64,000 nt of DNA from Bradyrhizobium iriomotense (GTDB lineage: Bacteria > Pseudomonadota > Alphaproteobacteria > Rhizobiales > Xanthobacteraceae), in the NCBI RefSeq assembly GCF_030160715.1, contig NZ_BSOW01000024.1:62001-126000 (forward strand), given 5' to 3'. Every line of letters begins with the position of its first letter. The stretch's first letter is position 1. The translations under genes were made by a program, and so were the position numbers. Positions 16,430-25,842 of this stretch are shown piece after piece. Below the pieces are notes generated by a model, which made no database searches, was not told the DNA's origin, and saw only the letters and a program-made list of their open reading frames with translations.

Positions 16430-17413
16430 ATGGCGGTCTACACCGACGTCGCCGCCGACGAGCTTGCGGATTACCTGAGCCAATACGATCTCGGCGAATT
16501 GCTCTCCTACAAGGGCATCGCCGAGGGCGTCGAGAATTCCAACTTCCTGCTGCACACCAGCAAGGGCTCGTTCATCCTCACGCTCTATGAGAAGCGCGTG
16601 GCGAAGAACGACCTGCCGTTCTTCCTCGCGCTGATGACGCATCTCGCCGAGCACGGCATCAACTGTCCCTTGCCGGTGAGGGCGAAGGACGGCGAGGCGC
16701 TGCACGAGCTTGCGGGACGGCCTGCGGCGATCATCACCTTTCTCGAAGGCGTCTGGCCGCGCAAGCCGAACGCCACGCATTGCGTGGGCGTCGGCGACGC
16801 GCTGGCGAAGATGCATGTGGCCGGCGCCAATTTCGCGGTCCGGCGCCCCAACGCGCTCTCGGTGTCCGGCTGGCGGCCGCTGTTCGATTCTGCTGCCGCC
16901 CGCGCCGACGAGGTGCAGCCGGGTCTGCGTGCGTTCCTCGAAGCCGAGCTAGACCATCTCTCGAGCGGTGTCTGGCCCAACAACCTGCCCGAGGGCGTGA
17001 TTCACGCCGACCTGTTCAACGACAACGTCTTCTTCCTCGGCGACCGGCTCTCCGGGATCATCGACTTCACCTTCGCCTGCAACGACATGTTCGCCTATGA
17101 CATCGCGATCTGTCTCAACGCCTGGTGCTTCGAGCCGGATCATTCCTTCAACGTCACCAAGGCGCGCGCCTTCCTCAATGCCTATGGGCGCGTGCGAAAG
17201 TTGACCGAGGCGGAGGAAGCCGCGCTGCCGCTGCTGGCGCGGGGGGCGGCGATCCGCTTCCTGCTGACGCGGCTGGTCGACTGGCTCAACGTCCCGCCGG
17301 GCGCGCTGGTCAAGCCCAAGGACCCGCTGGAATATGTCCGCAAGCTGCGCTTCCATCAGAGCGTTTCGAGCGTGCGCGACTATGGCCTCTTGCCGTCGGG
17401 ACTGGTCGCGTGA
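16430..17413 (+). CDS. thrB: Homoserine kinase (APH-fold type)
   Basis: A 327-aa kinase phosphorylating homoserine in threonine biosynthesis. It is the aminoglycoside-phosphotransferase-like ThrB of alphaproteobacteria, not the GHMP-type enzyme. It starts MAVYTDVAADEL with SYKGIAEGVENSNFLL typical of the family, and carries the catalytic loop GVIHADLFNDNVFF (about 188-201) and metal-binding IIDFTFAC (about 210). Six bases separate it from ispH, and its stop overlaps the GTG start of rnhA. Confidence 0.95.
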   Translation: MAVYTDVAADELADYLSQYDLGELLSYKGIAEGVENSNFLLHTSKGSFILTLYEKRVAKNDLPFFLALMTHLAEHGINCPLPVRAKDGEALHELAGRPAAIITFLEGVWPRKPNATHCVGVGDALAKMHVAGANFAVRRPNALSVSGWRPLFDSAAARADEVQPGLRAFLEAELDHLSSGVWPNNLPEGVIHADLFNDNVFFLGDRLSGIIDFTFACNDMFAYDIAICLNAWCFEPDHSFNVTKARAFLNAYGRVRKLTEAEEAALPLLARGAAIRFLLTRLVDWLNVPPGALVKPKDPLEYVRKLRFHQSVSSVRDYGLLPSGLVA

Positions 17414-17874
17414 GCGAGCTGCCCAATGTCACGATCTTCACGGACGGCGCGTGCTCGGGCAATCCCGGGCCCGGCGGCTGGGGCGCGATCCTGAAGTTCG
17501 GCGACAAGGAGAAAGAGCTGAACGGCGGCGAGCGCCACACCACCAACAACCAGATGGAGCTGATGGCGGCGATCTCGGCGCTCGAAGCCTTGAAGAAGCC
17601 CTGCACCGTCGATCTCTACACCGACAGCCAATATGTCCGGCAAGGCATCACCGGCTGGATCCACGGCTGGAAGCGCAACGGCTGGCGCACCGCCGACAAG
17701 AAGCCGGTGAAGAACGTCGAGCTATGGCAGCGCCTCGACGCCGCGTTGAAGGCGCATGAGGTGCGCTGGCACTGGGTCAAGGGCCACGCCGGCCACCCCG
17801 AAAACGAGCGCGCCGATCAATTGGCGCGTGACGGGATCGCGAAGGCAAGGTTGCAGACGCGGGTTAGGGAGTAG
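17410..17874 (+). CDS. rnhA: Ribonuclease HI
   Basis: A 154-aa RNase HI that cleaves the RNA strand of RNA-DNA hybrids. The catalytic acidic residues are present: Asp in FTDGACSGNPG (about 12), Glu in TTNNQMELMA (about 50), Asp in YTDSQYV (about 72), and the last Asp with its His in KGHAGHPENERAD (about 125-137). The handle region (WIHGWKRNGWRTADKKPVKN) is retained. The start is GTG at 17410, overlapping the thrB stop as GTGA, indicating translational coupling. Confidence 0.96.
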   Translation: MSELPNVTIFTDGACSGNPGPGGWGAILKFGDKEKELNGGERHTTNNQMELMAAISALEALKKPCTVDLYTDSQYVRQGITGWIHGWKRNGWRTADKKPVKNVELWQRLDAALKAHEVRWHWVKGHAGHPENERADQLARDGIAKARLQTRVRE

Positions 17875-17904
17875 GGCGTTGACGTACCCGCCTCATTCTC
17901 AACT

Positions 17905-18004
17905 GTCATCGCCCGCGAAGGCGGGCGATCCAGTACGCCGCGGCGGTCGTTGTGAATCTCGCGGCCTCTGGAATACTGGATGCCCCACTTTCGCGGGGCA
18001 TGAC
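17905..18004. repeat. Palindromic intergenic repeat, family A copy 3
   Basis: GTCATCGCCCGCGAAGGCGG to TTTCGCGGGGCATGAC, with GATCCAGTACGCCGCGGCGG and CTCTGGAATACTGGAT inside. It separates the convergent rnhA and peroxiredoxin genes and may act as a bidirectional terminator. The central 20 bases vary between copies while the arms covary, which argues for structure-level conservation. Confidence 0.85.
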
Positions 18005-18038
18005 AGTGTCGTTTGTGGCTAAGAGCGGCGCGTAAAGC

Positions 18039-18524
18039 TCAGAGCTGCCCGAGCAGCGTATCGCCGCCGGAGACCTCGACCTTGCCAGGCATTGCCTCGA
18101 GGTTGAGCTTCTTCACCACGCCGTCCTCGACCAGCATCGAGTAGCGCTTGGAGCGGATGCCGAGGCCGTTGGCGGAGGCGTCAAGCTCCATGCCGATCGC
18201 CTTGGCGAAGTCGGCATTGCCGTCGGCGAGGAAGATGGCCTCGTCGCGCTGGTCGGTGTCGCGCTTCCAGGCGTTCATCACGAAGGCGTCGTTGACGGAG
18301 ACGATGGCGATCGTGTTCACGCCCTTGTCCTTCATGGCATAGGCGTTGAGGAAGATGCTCGGCAGATGCATCTTGTGGCAGGTGCCGGTGTAGGCGCCGG
18401 GCACCGCGAACAGCGCCACTTTCTTGCCCTTGAAGATGTCGTCGGTCGATTTGACCTGCGGACCCTCCGCCGTCATCACGCGGAATTTCGCCTCCGGCAG
18501 CTTGTCGCCAACTTGGATCGCCAT
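18039..18524 (-). CDS. Prx5-type peroxiredoxin, 1-Cys
   Basis: A 161-aa thiol peroxidase. The start at 18524 (MAIQVGDKLPEAKF) has GGGAGA upstream; the frame could extend to 18656 but without support. The peroxidatic motif VPGAYTGTCHKMHLPS places the active Cys at 49, and no other cysteine exists, so recycling needs an outside thiol such as glutathione or glutaredoxin. Downstream segments VNDAFVMNAWKRD and DGNADFAKAIGMELDAS are typical of the Prx5/hybrid peroxiredoxin group. It probably detoxifies hydrogen peroxide and alkyl hydroperoxides in the cytoplasm. Confidence 0.93.
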   Translation of the reverse strand: MAIQVGDKLPEAKFRVMTAEGPQVKSTDDIFKGKKVALFAVPGAYTGTCHKMHLPSIFLNAYAMKDKGVNTIAIVSVNDAFVMNAWKRDTDQRDEAIFLADGNADFAKAIGMELDASANGLGIRSKRYSMLVEDGVVKKLNLEAMPGKVEVSGGDTLLGQL

Positions 18525-18633
18525 CGTCAGTCTCCCTGAAAATCGGTTCCGCTTTGTAGACCGTGCGGCCGCGACGCACAATATTTCCGATGCCCAATGC
18601 GGCAGGACTTGCAGGCCCTTCACCGTGATGTCA

Positions 18634-19188
18634 TCAGCCGGAAAAACCGCCCTCATCCAGGAACGTCTGCTCCTCCGCCGTGGTCGCGCGGCCGAGGATG
18701 CGATTGCGGTGAGGGAAGCGTCCGAACCGGCGGATGATGTCGGCGTGCTCCTCGGCGTATTTCAGGTTGTCGCTGTCGTCGATTTTCCGGAACAGCGCGA
18801 CGCAGTGCAACTGGTCGGGCAGATGCTCCGAATGCATGAAAGGCAGGTAGAAGAATTCGCGCAAGACGGAATCGACCCGCCCGTCGGCGCCGCGGGCGAG
18901 CGCCCGGCCTGCCACCTCGCGGGCCTGCTCATCGCTCGCATAGGTCAGCGCGTCGCCGCGGAACATGTTGCGGGGAAACTGGTCGAGCACGATGACGAGC
19001 GCCAGCGCGCCGTCATCGCTCGCTTCCCACGACGACAAGTCCCCATTCGCCGCGCGCCGCCACAGTTCGAGAAAGCGGCTCCGGATTTCGGCATCGAAAG
19101 CATCGTCGCGCTTGTACCAGCGCTCGTCGCCGGCCTCGCGCCAGAAGGCGAGAACGCCTCCTGGCGTGATGTCGCTGACGTCGGTCAC
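18634..19188 (-). CDS. DUF924 family protein
   Basis: A cytoplasmic 184-aa protein of the DUF924 (TPR-like helical) family. Diagnostic segments are VLAFWREAGDERWYKRDDAFD at the N-terminus, LALVIVLDQFPRNMFRGD in the middle, FFYLPFMHSEHLPDQ, and FGRFPHRNRILGR near the C-terminus. The likely start is GTG at 19188, since the frame continues upstream without another good start and overlaps fadD. It lies 17 bases after the fadD stop, so it is probably co-transcribed. The biochemical function of the family is unknown. Confidence 0.88.
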   Translation of the reverse strand: MTDVSDITPGGVLAFWREAGDERWYKRDDAFDAEIRSRFLELWRRAANGDLSSWEASDDGALALVIVLDQFPRNMFRGDALTYASDEQAREVAGRALARGADGRVDSVLREFFYLPFMHSEHLPDQLHCVALFRKIDDSDNLKYAEEHADIIRRFGRFPHRNRILGRATTAEEQTFLDEGGFSG

Positions 19189-19205
19189 AGCGAAACAGCC
19201 GTGGC

Positions 19206-20891
19206 TTACGCCGCCTCGGCCTTCTTCTCGTCCCGGAGCTGCCGGCGCAAGATCTTGCCGACATTGGTCTTCGGCAGATCGGTCCGGAACTCGATGTGCT
19301 TGGGCACCTTGTAGCCGGTGAGCTGCTCGTGACAGAACTTGATCACGTCCTCGGCCGTCAGGTTCGGGTCCTTCTTCACCACGAACGCCTTCACCGCCTC
19401 GCCCGACTTCGCATCGGGAATGCCGATCACCGCGCATTCGAGCACGCCCGGATGGCTCGCGATCACTTCCTCGATCTCGTTCGGATAGACGTTGAAGCCC
19501 GAAACCAGGATCATGTCCTTCTTGCGATCGACGATCTTGATGTAGCCCTTCTCGTCCATCACGCCGATGTCGCCGGTGCGGAAATAGCCGTCCGCGGTCA
19601 TGACCTTGGCGGTCTCCTCGGGCCTGTTCCAGTAGCCCGACATCACCTGCGGGCCCTTGGCGCAGATTTCGCCGGGCTGTCCCAGCGCGACCTCGTTGCC
19701 GTCGTCGTCGCGGATCGAGATCAAGGTCGAGGGCACGGGAATGCCGATCGAGCCGGAGAACTCGGTCGTGGTCGCCGGATTGCAGGTGAGGGTCGGCGCG
19801 GTCTCCGACAGGCCGTAGCCTTCCGCGATGAAGCAGCCGGTCACCGCCTTCCACTGCTCTGCGACCGGGCGCTGCACGGCCATGCCGCCGCCGTTGGAGA
19901 TCTTCAGCTTGGAGAAGTCGAGCTTCCTGAAGTCGGGATGGTGCATCAGGCCGTTGTAGAGCGTGTTGACCGCCGGGAAGCTGTTGACCTGGTACTTCGC
20001 CAGCTCCTTGACGAAGCCGGCGATGTCGCGCGGGTTGGGGATCAGCAGATTGCAGCCGCCGGCGCGCACCGCGAGCAGGTAGCAGGCCGTCAGCGCGAAG
20101 ATATGATAGAGCGGCAGCGCGCAGACGATCAGGAGCTGGTCGACCTGCGGCGGCGCGGCAAGCGCCGGCTGGAGCCAGGCGTCGTTCTGGAGCACGTTGG
20201 CGACGATGTTGCGGTGAAGCAGCGTAGCGCCCTTGGAGACGCCGGTCGTGCCGCCGGTATATTGCAGGAAGGCGACGTCGCCGGGCGACAGTTTCGGCTT
20301 GTTGAAGGTCGCGCCGCGGCCCGCCGCCAGCGCATCGTTGAAGGCGATCGCGCCCGGCAGCGAATAGGCCGGCACCATCTTCTTCACGCGGCGAACGACG
20401 AGGTTGACGATCACGCCCTTGAAGCCGAGCAGGTCGCCCATGCTCGCCATGATGACGTGCTTGACGGACGTCTTGGCGATCACCTGCTCGACGGTATGGG
20501 CAAAATTCTCCAGCACGATGATGGCTTCGGCGCCGGAATCCTTGAGCTGGTGCTCGAGTTCGCGCGGCGTATACAGCGGGTTGACGTTGACGACCGCGAA
20601 GCCCGCGCGCAGCACGGCCGCGGTCGCGACCGGATATTGCAGCACGTTCGGCATCATGATCGCGACGCGCGCGCCGCGTTGCAGGCCGCGGCTTTGCAGA
20701 TACGAAGCAAGCGCGAGCGACATCTGGTCGAGGTCGCGATAGCTGATCGCCTTGTCCATGCAGATGAAGGCCTTGCGGTCGGCGAACTTCGCACAGCTCT
20801 CCTCCAGGAGATCGACCAGCGATGCGTATTGCGTCGGCTCGATATCGGCGGGCACGCCGGGCGGATATTGTTTGAGCCAGATGCGCTCCAT
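19206..20891 (-). CDS. fadD: Long-chain fatty acid--CoA ligase
   Basis: A 561-aa AMP-forming ligase that activates long-chain fatty acids for beta-oxidation or lipid synthesis. The N-terminus MERIWLKQYPPGVPADI is characteristic of FadD. The P-loop is QYTGGTTGVSKGA (about 215-227), the adenylate motif EGYGLSETAP (about 360) and the FACS motif GYFRTGDIGVMDEKGYIKI lies near 430. The C-terminal Lys region LPKTNVGKILRR is intact. Its start context and full-length termini look normal. DUF924 follows on the same strand. Confidence 0.94.
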   Translation of the reverse strand: MERIWLKQYPPGVPADIEPTQYASLVDLLEESCAKFADRKAFICMDKAISYRDLDQMSLALASYLQSRGLQRGARVAIMMPNVLQYPVATAAVLRAGFAVVNVNPLYTPRELEHQLKDSGAEAIIVLENFAHTVEQVIAKTSVKHVIMASMGDLLGFKGVIVNLVVRRVKKMVPAYSLPGAIAFNDALAAGRGATFNKPKLSPGDVAFLQYTGGTTGVSKGATLLHRNIVANVLQNDAWLQPALAAPPQVDQLLIVCALPLYHIFALTACYLLAVRAGGCNLLIPNPRDIAGFVKELAKYQVNSFPAVNTLYNGLMHHPDFRKLDFSKLKISNGGGMAVQRPVAEQWKAVTGCFIAEGYGLSETAPTLTCNPATTTEFSGSIGIPVPSTLISIRDDDGNEVALGQPGEICAKGPQVMSGYWNRPEETAKVMTADGYFRTGDIGVMDEKGYIKIVDRKKDMILVSGFNVYPNEIEEVIASHPGVLECAVIGIPDAKSGEAVKAFVVKKDPNLTAEDVIKFCHEQLTGYKVPKHIEFRTDLPKTNVGKILRRQLRDEKKAEAA

Positions 20892-21081
20892 AGGTACTCC
20901 CCTCCTAAACCAGAGCCCGATGTGTCTCAGGCTTGCCTCGTTGCACGCAGTATCGAGCCTGCCGCAACCGGTGGCAAGCTGTTGAGGCTTAGGACAAAGG
21001 TCCGGAAGTGGCTACTGGAATCCTCGCAAACGGCGCTGCCGCAGTTGCGAAGTGCGGGTGAGGCCGTCGGCCGGCGCGCCG

Positions 21082-22554
21082 TTAACTGTTATTGGGCGCA
21101 GGCTTGGCCGCGGGCTTGGTGGTCGCCTTCGGCTTGGTCGGTTTGGCAGCGGAATCGCTGTTCGCCGCCGGCTTTTCCGCGGGCTTCGCAGCCGTGTCGG
21201 GCTTGGCATTGGCGTGCTTGACCGGCTTGGCTGCGGGTTTGGCTTCGCCCTTCGCATCGGGCTTGGCATCCGGCTTGGCATTGAGCTTGGCGCTCGACTT
21301 GGCGTCCTTGCCCGCATCTTTCGGCTTGTCGGTCGCCTCAGGCTTCTTCGCCGCAACGCGCGACTTCTTGCCACGCGCCCGCGGCGTTACCTGCTGGTCG
21401 GCATCGGCCGCGACCGCCGCAATCAGGGCGGCGCCGCTTCGGGTCGGGCCGGTATAGACGGGGACGGGCTCGGCCGGCGTCGCCGCCGAGGCAAGCAGGT
21501 CGGAGGCCTTCATGAGGGGCGGCTGGAGGCCTGCCGTGAAGAACGTGACCTGCGCTGCACCGGCGGTCGGGGATGCCGAGTCGGCATTGCCGCCGTTGGT
21601 TGCGATCAGCGCATCGTCGTCGTCGCTCGCCGGGCGCTTGCGGTGGCCGCCGCACATCTCGTCGCGCAGGTTCGGCGGCGAGGCGTCGACCGGCGCGAGG
21701 CTGTCGACCGTGCCGAGCGAGGGACGCAGCCACGACAGATTGTCCTGCGAGAAGCCGCGCTCGAGAAGCTGCGCCGCCTTGATCGCACGCGCGGTGCCCG
21801 AATTGGCGCCGAGCACCACCGCGATCAGCCGCCGTCCGTTGCGGGACGCCGAGGCCACGAGGTTGTAGCCGGAGGCGCAGATGAAGCCGGTCTTGAAACC
21901 GTCGGCGCCGGGATAGCGGCCGATCAGCTTGTTGAAGTTCGGCGTGATGCGCTTGCCGAAGCGGATCGCCGGAATGTGCACGAAATATTCGTATTCCGGC
22001 AGGTCGCGCAGGAACGAGCGCGCCAGGATTCCGAGATCGCGCGCCGAGGTGATCTGGCCGTCGGCGGGCAGGCCGTTCGGATTGACGTAGCTCGTCTGCG
22101 TCATGCCGAGCTTCTGCGCGGTCTGGTTCATCATCGCGGAGAAGCCGTCGATCGAACCGCCGACGCCTTCGGCGAGCACCACGGCCATGTCGTTCGCCGA
22201 CTTGACCATCATCATCTTCAGCGCGTTGTCGACGGTGACCTGCGTGCCGGGACGAAAGCCCATCTTCGAGGGCGATTGCGAAGCGGCTGTCGGTGAGACC
22301 GTCAGCAGCGAGTCGAGCGTGAGCTTGCCGTCCTTCACCGCCTTCAGCGTGACATAGGCGGTCATGATCTTGGTGACGGACGCCGGATACCAGGGGATGG
22401 TTGCATTGTCGGCCTGCAGGACCTTGCCGCTCTCGGCCTCGATCAGCAGCAGCGCCTCGGCGCGCGCATCACGCGGCGCAAGCAACACCAGCGCGGCGGC
22501 TACGACGGCCAGGTTCAACGGGGCAAGGCGAAGCAGCGGGCGAAAGAAGTGCAC
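21082..22554 (-). CDS. D-alanyl-D-alanine carboxypeptidase with long Lys/Ala/Pro tail
   Basis: A penicillin-binding peptidase of 490 aa (DacA/DacF type) acting on peptidoglycan side chains in the periplasm. The start is GTG at 22554, giving a signal peptide ending DARA. Active-site motifs in order: PASVTKIM (Ser-x-x-Lys, about residue 60), KSANDMAVVLAEG (SxN, about 118) and DGFKTGFICASG (KTG, about 225). Catalytic and C-terminal domain sequence ends near 300; the last 190 residues are low-complexity, with about ten repeats of AKPDAKP-like units between about 395 and 490. The tail could bind cell wall or simply be a disordered tether. Confidence 0.92.
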   Translation of the reverse strand: MHFFRPLLRLAPLNLAVVAAALVLLAPRDARAEALLLIEAESGKVLQADNATIPWYPASVTKIMTAYVTLKAVKDGKLTLDSLLTVSPTAASQSPSKMGFRPGTQVTVDNALKMMMVKSANDMAVVLAEGVGGSIDGFSAMMNQTAQKLGMTQTSYVNPNGLPADGQITSARDLGILARSFLRDLPEYEYFVHIPAIRFGKRITPNFNKLIGRYPGADGFKTGFICASGYNLVASASRNGRRLIAVVLGANSGTARAIKAAQLLERGFSQDNLSWLRPSLGTVDSLAPVDASPPNLRDEMCGGHRKRPASDDDDALIATNGGNADSASPTAGAAQVTFFTAGLQPPLMKASDLLASAATPAEPVPVYTGPTRSGAALIAAVAADADQQVTPRARGKKSRVAAKKPEATDKPKDAGKDAKSSAKLNAKPDAKPDAKGEAKPAAKPVKHANAKPDTAAKPAEKPAANSDSAAKPTKPKATTKPAAKPAPNNS

Positions 22555-22735
22555 TATCCGATTCCGGTCCTTGGAGAGCCGCTCGAAAATGCGATTCTCA
22601 TGATCTGAGGTTCGGGTTTGAAGCGTATGTCAGCGCCGCCGCTTGCGGCGGATGCAAACCTATACCGGCTCGTTCACCGAGAACAGGGGCCAAGCCGTGT
22701 ATTCAGCGATGAAATAGGCCGAATTTCGGCAGTCC

Positions 22736-24532
22736 TTACTGGGACTTCACGGCCGTTGGAGCGGCCTCGGCGGCACTGACGCTCGCCCGTGCATTTTCCT
22801 GCACCATGAACTGGGCCTTGGCGAGCGCGGCGAAATGGCCGCCTTTGGCCACGAGTTCATCGAAAGTTCCGCTTTCGATCACGCGGCCGCTGTCGAACAC
22901 CAGGATTTTGGTGGCATGGCGGATGGTCGACAGGCGATGCGCGATCACGAACGTGGTGCGACCTCGCATCACTTCATCGAGAGCTGCATTCACCTTGGTT
23001 TCGGTGACGGCATCGAGCGCGCTGGTGGCCTCGTCTAGGATCAGGATCGGCGGGTCCTTCAGCAGCGCACGTGCGATCGACAGCCGCTGCCGCTCGCCGC
23101 CGGACAGCATGCGCCCGCGCTCGCCGGCATTGGTCTCGAACCCGCCGCTGCGCTCGATGAAGTCGAGCGCCTGCGCGCGTTCGGCCGCGAGGCGCATGTC
23201 CGCGTCGGTTGCGTCCGGCTTGCCGACGCGCAAGTTTTCCGCGATCGAGCGGTTGAACAGCAGCGCCTCCTGGAACACCACGCCGATGTTCCGCCGCAGC
23301 GCCGTGAGCTTCAGCCCGCGCACGTCCATGCCGTCGATCTTGATGAAGCCGGACTGCGGATCGAACGCGCGGTGCAGAAGCGCGATCGCGGTCGACTTGC
23401 CGGCGCCGGTCGCGCCGACCAGCGCGATGGTCTGTCCGGGCAGTGCGGTGAAGGAGAGGTCCTCGACCGCCGGCCGCTTGCCGTCATAGGAGAAGGTGAC
23501 GTCGTGGAATTCGACGAGGCCCGAGAGGCGACCGGTGTCGATCGCATTGGGCCCGTCGTGTACGGCAGGCACGGCGTCGAGCACGTTGAAGAATTCGCGC
23601 AGGCGCGGCGCTTCCATGAAGACGTTGTTGACGAAGCTCACGACCTGCTCGAGCTTCTGGATCAGCAGCGTTGCAAAGCTCACGAACATCACGATCTCGC
23701 CGACCGTCGTCAGCCCCTGGTCGTGCAGCGCGATGCCAAGCGTGAAGATCGCGAGCACCGTGATGGTGGTGGAGGCGCGCGTGATCACGGTGACGAGTGC
23801 CCACCAGGACAGCACCGGCATTTGCGCGGCGAGCAACTGATCGGCAACGAAGCGCAGTCCCTGCACCTCGGCTTCGACGCGCACGAAACTCTGTACCAGC
23901 GCGACGTTGCCGAGCGCGTCGGAGGCGCGCGCGGAAAGGTCGCTATAGTGCTCCTCGACCGTCATCTGCATGCCGTAGGTCCTGCGCACGACGAAGGTCG
24001 TCAGCGCCGTGAACACGACGCAGAGCGCGAACAGCAGGATCGCGAGACGCCAGTTCAGATAGAGCGACAGCGGCAGCAGCACGATCACCGACAGGATCGC
24101 GGCAAAATGCTCGCGGAAGAAGCCGAGCCACAGCCGCCACAGCGCGTCGGTGCCGTTGAGCATCACCTTCATCAGCCGCCCGGAATGGGTGCCGGAATGG
24201 AAGGTCAGCGGCAATTGCAGAATGTGCTCGAAATAGCTCGTCAGCACCGCCTGGCGCTGGCGATGGGCGAGCCGGTCGGCATGCAGCGCCACCAGCGCGC
24301 TACAGCCGATCGTGAACAGCCCGAACGCGACCCAGGCGAGCAGGAACGGCCATGCCGAGTTCGAGCCGGCGACGGTCTTGCCGGAGAGCACGTCGACGAT
24401 CCTGCCGAACAGCACGGGCTCGGCGAACTGCGCCGCCGCGAGCAGCAGATTGGCGACCGCCAGCAGCCAGCCCAGCCGCGCCTCCTTGCCGAGCAGCTCG
24501 AGAACGCGGGTATAGAGACGAAGGATCGACAT
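22736..24532 (-). CDS. ndvA: Cyclic beta-glucan exporter NdvA/ChvA, ABC permease-ATPase
   Basis: A fused half-ABC exporter of 598 aa: six TM helices (about 20-310) followed by an ATPase domain. Walker A is GATGAGKSTAI (about 373-383), the signature LSGGERQRLSIARALL near 478, Walker B ILILDEATSAL near 500, and the H-loop is IAHRLSTIR. The N-terminus MSILRLYTRVLELLGKEAR and FAEPVLFGRIVDVLSGK match the NdvA/ChvA glucan exporters of rhizobia, which export periplasmic cyclic glucans for osmoadaptation and plant interaction. The glucan synthase gene is not adjacent, so the substrate is inferred from family. Confidence 0.9.
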   Translation of the reverse strand: MSILRLYTRVLELLGKEARLGWLLAVANLLLAAAQFAEPVLFGRIVDVLSGKTVAGSNSAWPFLLAWVAFGLFTIGCSALVALHADRLAHRQRQAVLTSYFEHILQLPLTFHSGTHSGRLMKVMLNGTDALWRLWLGFFREHFAAILSVIVLLPLSLYLNWRLAILLFALCVVFTALTTFVVRRTYGMQMTVEEHYSDLSARASDALGNVALVQSFVRVEAEVQGLRFVADQLLAAQMPVLSWWALVTVITRASTTITVLAIFTLGIALHDQGLTTVGEIVMFVSFATLLIQKLEQVVSFVNNVFMEAPRLREFFNVLDAVPAVHDGPNAIDTGRLSGLVEFHDVTFSYDGKRPAVEDLSFTALPGQTIALVGATGAGKSTAIALLHRAFDPQSGFIKIDGMDVRGLKLTALRRNIGVVFQEALLFNRSIAENLRVGKPDATDADMRLAAERAQALDFIERSGGFETNAGERGRMLSGGERQRLSIARALLKDPPILILDEATSALDAVTETKVNAALDEVMRGRTTFVIAHRLSTIRHATKILVFDSGRVIESGTFDELVAKGGHFAALAKAQFMVQENARASVSAAEAAPTAVKSQ

Positions 24533-24623
24533 GAACGCACGGCACTCGGACAGGCGGGATCGAACGAGGCGGCATTCTAATCTGGGATGGGCCGCAAGAT
24601 ACAGTCGAAGCCGTCAGTTTTAT

Positions 24624-25682
24624 TCAATTGATCAACCGGCCAGCCATCGGCGGCAGGAACTGTTCGTCGAAAATATCGCTCGTGGCGGGGCGCCTGCGGA
24701 ACTTGAAATCCTGCGCGATCTGGGCGATCGCACGATCGAAGCGGACGGGATCGACGCCGCCGAGGCCGTTGCGCCGGACCTCGTCGGTCAGGATGTTGTC
24801 GGCCAGCACGGTGGACAGCCGCGCGAGTTCGAGATCGCGCACGCCGTCTTCCATCCGGCTGACGACCTCGTCGACTGCGCGCTCCGGCTCTTTGACCGTT
24901 GCATTGAGCCCGCCGATCAGCGCGCGCACGAATCCTTTCACGGCGTCCGGCTTCGACGCGGCAAAGGACGGGTTCACGACCACGGCAAAGCCATAGGCCT
25001 CGCAGCCATAATCGGCATAGCGCAGCACCGCGAGATCGTCGGCCGGCACGCCGCGGTCGCGCAAATTCACCGCCGACAGATAGCTGAAGCCGGCGACGGC
25101 ATCGACCTGTCCGGCGGACAGGATCGGCTCGCGCACGGCGGCACTCATCTTGTAGAATCTCACATGCGCCGCGTTGACCCCGTTCTGATGTGCGAGCGCC
25201 GGCCACAGCCGGATCGAGAGATCGCTGTCGGCAACGCCGACCGTCTTGCCCTCGAGATCGGACAGCGTATGGATGCCGCGGCTCCTGCGCGCGACGATCG
25301 CGTAGGGCGCGCGGTTGAACAGAACGAACACCGCCTTGATCGGCGCGGCGTCCGTTCTGTCACGAAAGCGGATCAATTCGTTGATGTCGACGAGGGCGAG
25401 ATCGATGTCGCCCCTAGCGATGCGCGCAAGCGCGTCCGGCGAGCCTGCGGCGCTATTGAACGACACGACAAGATGCTCGGCGCCGAACAGCCCGTCCTTG
25501 GCCGCCATGAAGAACGGCGCCATGCTCGCTTCAATCGGGCGGTCGAAACTGAACTGGATCGCGACATGCCGCGCGGCGTCATCCGCGGCGCTCGCCGCGC
25601 CCGGGTGCGAACACGCCAGTACCGTGAGCCCGATCCAGAGAGCCAACAGGCCGCGGGAGAGGAATGTCGGGCATGCGCGCAT
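24624..25682 (-). CDS. ABC transporter substrate-binding protein, NMT1/SsuA-like
   Basis: A 352-aa binding protein from the start at 25682 (MRACPTFLSRG); a longer frame from 25745 is possible. The leader ends with the lipobox-like LTVLAC, so it may be a lipoprotein. The mature domain shows the NMT1-type pattern: PIEASMAPFFMAAKDGLF, ARGDIDLALVDINELI, GKTVGVADSDLSIRLWP and VRALIGGLNATVKEPERAVD. Such receptors import aliphatic sulfonates, nitrate analogues or thiamin precursors. No ATPase or permease gene is adjacent, so it is an orphan receptor. Confidence 0.88.
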   Translation of the reverse strand: MRACPTFLSRGLLALWIGLTVLACSHPGAASAADDAARHVAIQFSFDRPIEASMAPFFMAAKDGLFGAEHLVVSFNSAAGSPDALARIARGDIDLALVDINELIRFRDRTDAAPIKAVFVLFNRAPYAIVARRSRGIHTLSDLEGKTVGVADSDLSIRLWPALAHQNGVNAAHVRFYKMSAAVREPILSAGQVDAVAGFSYLSAVNLRDRGVPADDLAVLRYADYGCEAYGFAVVVNPSFAASKPDAVKGFVRALIGGLNATVKEPERAVDEVVSRMEDGVRDLELARLSTVLADNILTDEVRRNGLGGVDPVRFDRAIAQIAQDFKFRRRPATSDIFDEQFLPPMAGRLIN

Positions 25683-25842
25683 GAATTCACGCCGGACTGC
25701 GTTGTTTCTTTTTGGTGACGCCTGCAAAGCGCCGGCAGCGGTCATCCTGGCCGATCAAACCTGAACGGTTGATGAGCGGAATGCGTCACGATTTCGCAAT
25801 CTCCGCGCGAATTTGTCGCCGTTCAGCTTGTGTTGGGGTTGG

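Noticed and set aside
19296..21221. A 641-residue frame on the plus strand opposite fadD
   Set aside because: It is antisense to a fully conserved acyl-CoA ligase, with His/Arg/Asp-rich composition typical of a high-GC shadow frame.
21052..22296. A 414-residue Gly/Arg-rich frame opposite the D,D-carboxypeptidase gene
   Set aside because: Its repeats are the reverse reading of the Lys/Ala/Pro tail of the opposite gene; the carboxypeptidase active-site motifs settle the strand.
23372..24580. A 402-residue charged frame opposite the glucan exporter
   Set aside because: Antisense to intact Walker A, Walker B and signature motifs; no independent support.
24618..24634. A TTGATCAA near the end of the orphan ABC receptor gene as an FNR/FixK box
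   Set aside because: The spacing is wrong (FixK/FNR sites need TTGAT-N4-ATCAA) and it lies at the 3' end of the receptor gene.
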